From: Rhytidiadelphus loreus
Lineage: Eukaryota > Streptophyta > Bryopsida > Hypnales > Hylocomiaceae
NCBI GenBank assembly: GCA_947034895.1
Contig: OX344764.1
Coordinates: 61,485,348-61,549,347, forward strand
Direction: 5' to 3'
Length of the DNA stretch: 64,000 bases
A program made the translations under genes and the position numbers. Below, one piece after another: positions 62,135-64,000 of this stretch (within the stretch, counting starts at the first letter, position 1; each line of letters begins with the position of its first letter). Under the pieces are notes generated by a model that searched no databases, was not told the origin of the DNA, and saw only the letters and a list, made by a program, of their open reading frames with translations.

Positions 62135-62469
62135 ACGCCACAACGAAGATTCCTGCAGTGGAATCGCGTGGAAGATATACTCAGGGCTGTTGACAGGATG
62201 GTCGCGGTCATAGAATGAAATGTCAGAGAATTGGCAGGGGCCCATAGCTTGTACGAAGTAATTGCCAACGCGTGGCTGCCAGACGCGAAGGCAAATCAGA
62301 TGACATATAGGCACGAATCAAGTCTCTTGAAGAAACAATTCAAATCTCGGTATTCCATAAAGACAAAGATAAAAAAGAAAGTTTCATGTACATAACTACT
62401 GAGCGAAATGTCAGACAGTCAAGGGTACAGGCCAGAAAAATATGGTGACTGCCAATGCAAGAAGAAATA

Positions 62470-62700
62470 AACCGATTCGACAGATCAGAGCGCCCGCCCT
62501 GAACACAACTAGACTCGGTCGTGTCACACAAGATAAACAGGATCAATGCTTGAAGTGCCCACTCACAATTGTTTCCAAGAAAGCTGGCAGGTCTCTGGTC
62601 TCTCCAATTCAGTTCAGAGCGCCCTCTCAGAACTGGATCCAAGTTACTGATTGGCGAGACCGTGGCCAGGGAAATCCACATCAGAGCGGGCGCTCTGAAC
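62470..62700. repeat. Dyads of TCAGAGCG-SS-CGCTCTGA type upstream of the DUF7869-like gene
   Basis: A perfect 18-bp copy (arms of eight around GG) stands at 62681-62698. Imperfect copies are at about 62,484 and 62,610. Confidence 0.85.
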
Positions 62701-63560
62701 TGAATCGGACCGAAACCTGACTAAGTCCACGTCTGCGAAAAATAGGTTTAGGGCGCCCGCTCTGAATTGGGTCCTTATAGATTGGCGAGACCGTGGCCAC
62801 GGAAATCCAAATCAGGGTGGGCGCTCTGAACTGAATCAGACCGAAAAATGACTAAGTCCACGTCTGCGAAAAATAGGTTTAGGGCGCCCGCTCTGAACTG
62901 GGTCCTTATAGATTGGCGAGACTGTGACCACGGAAATCCAAATCAGGATGGGCGCTCTGAACTGAATCGGACCGAAAAATGACTAAGTCCACGTCTGCGA
63001 AAAATAGGTTTAGGGCGCCCGCTCTGAACTGGGTCCTTATAGATTGGCGAGACCGTAGCCACGGAAATCCAAATCAGGGTGGGCGCTCTGAACTGAATCG
63101 GACCGAAAAATGACTAAGTCCATGTCTGCGAAAAATAGGTTTAGGGCGCCCGCTCTGAACTGGGTCCTTATAGATTGGCGAGACCGTGCCCACGGAAATC
63201 CAAATCAGGGTGGGCGCTCTGAACTGAATCGGAACGAAAAATGACTAAGTCCACGTCTGTGAAAAATAGGTTTAGGGCGCCCGCTTTGAATTGGGTCCTT
63301 ACAGATTGGCGAGACCGTGGCCACGGAAATCCAAATCAGGGTGGGCGCTCTGAACTGAATCGGACCGAAAAATGACTAAGTCCACGTCTGCGAAAAATAG
63401 GTTTAGGGTGCCTGCTCTGAACTGGGTCTTTACAGATTGGGGAGACCGTGGCCACGAAAATCCAAATCAGGGCGGGCGCTCTGAACTGAATTGGACCGAA
63501 AACTGACTAAGTCCACGTCTACGAAAAAAAGGTTTAGGGCGCCTGCCCTGAACTCATTGC
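62628..63560. repeat. 131-bp tandem repeat, about seven copies, each with dyad half-sites
   Basis: TTTAGGGCGCCCGCTCTGAA-like starts lie at 62,751, 62,882, 63,013, 63,144, 63,275, 63,406 and 63,537 (the GGGCGCC position), giving exactly 131 bp each time. Each unit also holds GATTGGCGAGACCGTGGCCA and GGGCGCTCTGAACTGAATCG, and the GACTAAGTCCACGTCTGCG phrase. So each unit contains two dyad-related blocks in opposite orientation. Confidence 0.96.
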
Positions 63561-64000
63561 CGGCATAGTGTGGACCTCACGATTCAGTTCAGAGCGCCCG
63601 CTCTGAATTGAAAAAGGCACCAATCACGAACGCGACTTTGGAGGCATCAAAAAGGTTCAGAGCGGGCGCACTGATCCATTCTGACGCCCCAAGTGGAAGA
63701 CAATACTAATATTGAAACCCATCAGGGCACCTCCACTGACCTATGCGGGGCCCAACCACTCCGGTCATTCACTATGGTCATGAGCACATGTGCAGCTTCG
63801 GGATAAATAACAAGTGAATGAACTATACTATCAAGAATGTTTTTGGATTTCGAGACACCATCTTCACACGTCGATGATGCAACTATTGTGAATGCAGGAA
63901 TCCAATTCTTAGGCTACACTGATCATGAGTTCAAGGAAAGCACGAAAAGGAATTGCGCTCATCACATGAATTCGGATTCCGAGAATTCATAATTCTAGGA
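63561..64000. other. Window end with two more dyads
   Basis: A perfect 20-bp dyad TTCAGAGCGCCCGCTCTGAA stands at 63588-63607, and an imperfect one (TTCAGAGCGGGCGCACTGA) at about 63,656. The remaining ~300 bp show nothing recognisable. Confidence 0.7.

Noticed and set aside
58213..64000. Terminal inverted repeats around the second DUF7869-like gene
   Set aside because: I found no inverted pair between 58.2-58.8 kb and the window end; the right end is probably outside the window.

Overview
This is eukaryotic DNA, most likely from a land plant and probably a seed-free one (bryophyte, fern or lycophyte). Direct evidence: spliceosomal introns with GT..AG borders in every gene, a CACTA transposon ending in the plant-type CACTACAAG terminus, a MULE-like transposase with a SWIM zinc finger, and a short plant-type telomere-like CCCTAAA run. 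The seed-free assignment rests only on my recollection of protein families and is weak. No ordinary housekeeping gene is recognisable. The window is a stack of mobile elements, most of them decayed.

Layout. 1-280: 24-bp minisatellite. 3.5-9.4 kb (minus): a MULE-like transposase with GCM/WRKY-like and SWIM zinc fingers. It is broken by a 5-bp frameshift, two in-frame stops and a 2.06-kb TGTC..GACA insertion (solo-LTR-like) with a CCGG target duplication. 11.8-19.1 kb (plus): a multi-exon gene combining a ParB-like motif with a degenerate DNA-methyltransferase-like region; its 2-kb first intron holds four copies of a GATCAGTCGGATCCGACTGATC-type dyad. 19.7-20.6 kb: two diverged tandem arrays, one of them hairpin-bearing.

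21,050-52,975: the centrepiece, which I read as one ~31.9-kb DNA transposon. It has 25-bp perfect terminal inverted repeats and an 8-bp target duplication with one mismatch. It carries a DUF7869-like candidate transposase on the minus strand (21.6-24.5 kb), a 4.2-kb satellite (26.6-30.8 kb), and a divergent plus-strand gene of unknown function ending in a HAD/FCP1-like phosphatase domain (33.8-51.4 kb). About 18 copies of a dyad, TATC-N-TCGA-S-TCGA-N-GATA, occur in the upstream regions and introns of both genes. This shared motif ties the two halves together.

39,528-50,983: an 11.5-kb CACTA (En/Spm) transposon nested inside the HAD exon of that gene, with a 3-bp GTA duplication; removing it restores the reading frame. 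It encodes a TNP2 transposase (plus) and a divergent accessory protein (minus) that joins a Ptta/En/Spm-type region to an FCP1-like HAD domain lacking its catalytic aspartates.

53-58.8 kb: AT-rich flank, a second family of TCGASTCGA-core dyads at 55.3-55.6 kb, and an LTR-like promoter region at 55.8-58.2 kb. 58.8-62.1 kb (minus): a second DUF7869-like gene with one in-frame stop. Its 5' side (62.4-63.7 kb) carries a 131-bp tandem array containing yet another dyad, TCAGAGCG-SS-CGCTCTGA.

The recurring theme is that large transposon-like genes each sit beside their own family of short perfect dyads, in upstream DNA and introns. I read the dyads as element-specific binding sites for self-encoded proteins; this is inference.
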